Assembly (NCBI GenBank): GCA_019614645.1
Contig: JABWDB010000005.1
Location: 17,845,001 to 17,909,000, forward strand
Source: Stratiolaelaps scimitus
Lineage: Eukaryota; Arthropoda; Arachnida; Mesostigmata; Laelapidae
DNA length: 64,000 nt
Direction of reading: 5' to 3'
In this document: piece after piece, positions 60,440 through 64,000 of the stretch
How positions within the stretch are numbered: position 1 is the stretch's first letter
How the letters are laid out: each line of letters starts with the position of its first letter
Notes under the pieces: generated by a model
What the model saw: only the letters and a program-made list of their open reading frames with translations
What the model was told of the DNA's origin: nothing
The model's database searches: none
Made by a program: the position numbers and the translations under genes

Positions 60440-60560
60440 GGCGCGTTCGTGTGCGGCAAAAAATCGCGAGGAGACACGCAGGTGCACGTCGTGTGCTCAG
60501 GGGTCCCTCTTACGAAGTAATGCAAAAACAATGCCATAAACTGTTAACTGATGGTTGAGT
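60440..60560 (+). repeat. SINE-like repeat copy 4 (degenerate)
   Basis: GGCGTGGCGCGTTCGTGTGC, then GCGAGGAGACACGCAGGTGC, then TCTTACGAAGTAATGC and ATGCCATAAACTG follow the element order of the other copies; the B box has decayed to GGGGTCCC. Confidence 0.4.
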
Positions 60561-62294
60561 ACCAACCCGAAAGTATTAATATTATTAGGTGACCTAATCA
60601 CCTTCTCATTTCACTGACCTGATGAAATCATGGTCGCGTAGAATGGATGTGTCTGTCTGGACTCGATTAAGTGGTGGAAGCCAGATCGTACCACACATAC
60701 ACGCAGATTGGCCGATGTGTAACGGCTATGGACACGGAAGCTCGGGCACGTTTTTATGCACGATTTAGATCTAGACAATTGTTGCTTTGCTGCAAGGTAT
60801 AATTGTTGTGCCGTTATCCTTGTGATCTCGACACACTTCTGCCTTTATCGTATTAAAGTTAACCTGCTTCATTCTTCGAGCGATTAGACTAGCGTGCTAA
60901 TACCATGCCCTGCTGAGTTATTCGATTACATTGTAAGCACCTTTTTCACGTAATGTCACTGTAGGCCGTGAATTCGTCCAGGTACGCTCAATGCATCAAG
61001 GTAGGCCGCCACAAGAAGAATCGACAAAATCGTAAAAGCCGATTTCGAGGTCGCCCACACAAACAAATGATAAACGCATACAAACCTAACACACCTTGAA
61101 GTATAGGGTAGAATTGTGATACTGACATGATTGCTACAATATCAGTTCGAAATCTGCCTTTTGCCTATATTCCTGTGCAGCCGTCTCATATCGTTATTTT
61201 TAATATGGGCTATGTTTAATGTAATCTCAGCAAATCTGAGTATAAGGCACGATAAGATATCGCTACCCGGGAGCTCTGCGGAAAATCTGCGTTTTAGAAG
61301 CGCGAAGCGCTACATATACTAGTTCAATATGGGGCCGACATGAATTATGTTATAGTAATATGTCTGTGTAAAGAAAGTTAATAATAATCATAATATGACT
61401 GTATTGTCTGTTTCGGTTCCACCAACAGCAGGTATTAGATAGAACAATTAGCAATTGATGCGATCGATTGATATTCACATATCAAGATATTGTTTTCTCT
61501 CTATTCATGTCCTATTATTTGCAACAACTAGTATAATTAGTATATTACTCATGGATATTCCTTATATATATACATATATGGAGAAGACCGTTGTTTGGAC
61601 GATTTTGATCTCGATATCAATTCGACGCCATCTCAGCGGGACGCTCACCGGCCTATACAGACAAACGAGCCAGTTCGTCAACCAAAACCTTTTGGCAGTG
61701 CCAACCTTTACTTTGCTGTGTGCCGTTCGTAATCTGTAACTTGTATTACCTGAACACCGAAGTAATTTATATGTATGTATATATATATATATTTTTTTTT
61801 TAATTGCCGGTTGGAATTCGTCGACCACGTGAGAATCTATGAAAAATGGCACTAGATTATTGATTCAGTGTTGTCGCCGCATTAAGCCAACTCTCCATTA
61901 AGGAGACCTGGCATTACTTTTACATGTATAGTCATCTGTTTCAACTCGTTGTATACTGGAGGCTAGCTTCTAGGAATTATGTTCCGAATAGTAGCTCACG
62001 TGAATGCAAAACGTGTAATGAAATGAATATTTCTCTTTATTTTTGTGGGCCGCTATCTCGACGCTTATTGAGACATCGCATTTAGATGTGCTATGCTTCA
62101 AAGAGACACAGCGTCACATTATTCTCTCTCCTCCGTCACATTGTTTGCTATATGACAATCAACGTTTGCGCACGATCGATGCTGCGTGTTAGTAGTCTTC
62201 TCCACGCAGCTATTCTCTCTATGGAAATTTCACCCTCCCGCTCTATCCTCGTTCGTCTCCGTTCTATCTCCTATTTCTTCCGCCTCCACAATAC

Positions 62295-62441
62295 CAAGTA
62301 AAATTTCGTCGCGGAGGTATCGCAGTTGTCTAAGCGCACAGAACGGCACCTTGTCATGCCTTCCCGGCCACATACACCTGCATGCACTGGCAACACAGCC
62401 AGCAGATGGACAATCAGCACGGGCAGCGGCTTACCTCGCAT
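62295..62441 (-). CDS. Candidate first exon of a small secreted protein, minus strand
   Basis: The minus-strand ATG (62441-62439, context CAAGATGC) begins MRGKPLPVLIVHLLAVLPVH, a textbook signal peptide with likely cleavage after VHA. It is followed by GVCGREGMTRCRSVRLDNCD and TSATKFYL, to a weak GTATTG donor. It is 49 codons with three cysteines in the mature part. A TATA-like box lies upstream at 62493-62500. A competing model splices after only MR (ATGCGAG before GTAAGC at 62434), a short first exon also common in arthropod secreted-protein genes. The family is not recognised. Confidence 0.28.
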
Positions 62442-62459
62442 CTTGACGTTTGTCGCTTC

Positions 62460-62500
62460 GATTGACGCGAGCCAGCTTGCCAATCGGCTGCACTTTTATG
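62460..62500 (-). promoter_or_regulatory. Candidate TATA/Inr promoter, minus strand
   Basis: On the minus strand CATAAAAG (62500-62493) is followed about 35 bp later by TCAATC (62465-62460), an initiator-like TCA motif, and 20 bp later by the ATG of the candidate secreted-protein exon. The spacing is slightly long. Confidence 0.3.
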
Positions 62501-64000
62501 CCTTTGCCGCTATGGGTGAGCGACGGAGCGACGAGCGAGTATGGCCTGCGTTCGTTTCGCCTCCGTTCGTCCGTTGGAACATTTATTGACGACGCGAACG
62601 TCCCCGATGATAGATGCTGATAACAATTGAAACGTCATTGTCGACGTCTTTTCCGGTGACGTGATAGCAGTAATAGTAACAAAGGCAATGATAGCCTTAC
62701 CTCAAAAACCTATCATGTCGGTCGTCTCTATGTTGAGATACGGAAACGTCTAAGAGTCAGCTACGAGAGAAGAATAAAAAGATATCACTAGTGACTGTGG
62801 TGGTATACGTTGTGGTCGTAGCACGAGCCGCAGCGTCAGCCGCAGAGAGGAGCATGAATGTAGTAGTTAGGCGGTGTTTCTTTCTGCGATAGTTTTCGAC
62901 ATCGTCGACGACGACGACGACGACAACGCCCAGTCAGTGAAGCAAAAATCGATTCAACTGAGTTTTGGCCAATTGCCACACAGTAGCATACGTTATCTCT
63001 GCTTCATACGTGGCGCATATAGATATTACATTCATATATAATATGTATTATAGGGAGATAGAAGGAGCTATACAGCCGTCATACGACGATGGTGGCCGAT
63101 GTACGGGGGCTGTCGTTTCGTGGCACGCCTGCCGTGCGAAACATAGTTAACACCACAATCAAAAGAAAATGAGTATGGCGGCCTCCATTTGTACGACTTA
63201 TACTGTTACAACTGATGTCTAACGACGAACGATGTCGAGGTGACGAGTGACGATGAATGGAGCGGGTGTCTCGTCTTGGTTACTTGGCTGTCTGTGCCTG
63301 TCTGCCTGCCTATCCCAGTGAGTGCGTGGGTGACGAACGAAACAACATAACGAGAAGATCGAGGCAAACAAACAAGCAGAGAGAAGTAGCTGAGTCACAT
63401 CGGTGTCGCGGTGAAACCACCAATGGGAATGTCGCGGTCTTATTGTGCTGGTGGTGGTGGTGATGCCAGTGAAAGCGATATAGTAGCAGCAGCAGCAGCA
63501 TGTTGAGATGGTGCTATTGCTGCTGTCGATGAAAGAGAAAATTAAGAAAAAAGGAATGAAGGAGGAAGAAGAGGGCAAATAAAGAACGTCAGAACGGCCA
63601 TATGGACCGATACGTATGCTCATTATTATTGCTGCTAGTATTAATTGTTACTTATTCTTATGATGCTGAACGACAATCTACGAGTTAATGAGAGCGATTG
63701 CGAAAATAATTATTGCCAATATTATTATTATTATCATTATGAATTAGATACAGATTAAAAGCGACTGTAGATGGATACCTATTGTGTTGGACTCGTTCTG
63801 TAGAAGTCCTCTAGTGGTTTCATATAAAGGCAATGGTGATATCTATGTTTAAGAAGTCATTGGCTATCGATCTGTGCCTAGATGCGCGTCTCTATAATGT
63901 TGCGCCGCACGCGGTACGGAATCGGTTATCGGGCAAACCGATTCCATTGTTATGAAGAACGATGTCATTTGTAACACGTATACCAACAGAAGGGAGGATG

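Larger units (their letters stand above)
57681..64000 (+). other. Presumed HIP1 intron 1
   Basis: No exon with the expected continuation (A-F-T-F-W-S-like) is seen to the window end. It holds two SINE-like copies, a candidate minus-strand secreted-protein gene, GC-rich patches at 59.5 and 62.3-62.6 kb, a GAC repeat at about 62906-62924 and a CAG run at about 63486-63500. Confidence 0.5.

Noticed and set aside
1..64000. CRISPR arrays, prokaryotic operons, integrases, transposases or reverse transcriptases
   Set aside because: No regularly spaced repeats and no such protein motifs were seen; the DNA is intron-rich eukaryotic sequence.

Overview
This is eukaryotic, spliced, gene-sparse DNA, most likely from an arthropod. 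The signs are GT-AG introns, an R&R-type cuticle protein gene behind a TATA box, TCA-type initiator motifs, many (TA)n microsatellites and CAG/CAA runs, and scattered short repeats with tRNA-like promoter boxes. A chelicerate, perhaps a mite, would fit the style of the cuticle protein, but I cannot fix the species from sequence alone. No bacterial, plasmid, phage or CRISPR signal is visible. All family assignments come from reading translations by eye against remembered proteins; no database was searched. Layout: (1) 1-3830 is non-coding, with a SINE-like copy and TA repeats. (2) 3832-9591 is a complete three-exon cuticle protein gene on the + strand (exons 4197-4499, 7604-7802, 8826-9112; 262 codons), with a core promoter, a signal peptide, a chitin-binding R&R domain and a poly(A) signal. 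(3) 9113-28660 is a long stretch with no recognisable gene, holding several GC-rich islands (about 12.0-13.1, 14.9-16.0, 17.4-18.1, 18.5-18.9, 20.0-21.5 and 22.4-22.8 kb) that could be 5' exons or promoters. (4) About 29-52.8 kb on the + strand is read here as one large gene for an unconventional myosin XVIII (MYO18A / Drosophila Mhcl family). The coiled-coil tail (13 exons, 47043-52750) is clear: every junction keeps frame, and its spacing matches vertebrate MYO18A. Upstream, a set of colinear exons (36253 to about 43.3 kb) looks like a strongly diverged motor domain whose P-loop and switch I have lost their signature residues. It is preceded by a 1.84-kb exon of Ser/Thr-rich low-complexity sequence and possibly by PDZ-like and SH3-like pieces. 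(5) 52.8-55.4 kb is quiet. (6) 55.4-57.5 kb is a GC-rich leader region that ends in the first coding exon of a Huntingtin-interacting protein 1 (HIP1/HIP1R) homologue at 57506-57680. The rest of that gene lies beyond the window, so 57681-64000 is mostly its first intron. That intron holds two SINE-like copies and, on the minus strand, a candidate small secreted-protein gene (62.5 to 59.5 kb). The three recognisable genes do not form a pathway. The myosin tail and HIP1 both belong to actin/membrane cell biology, while the cuticle gene encodes an extracellular structural protein. The least expected features are the decayed myosin motor with its large insertion, an alternative terminal exon with its own poly(A) signal inside the myosin tail, an overlapping upstream ATG on HIP1, and the tRNA-related SINE family.
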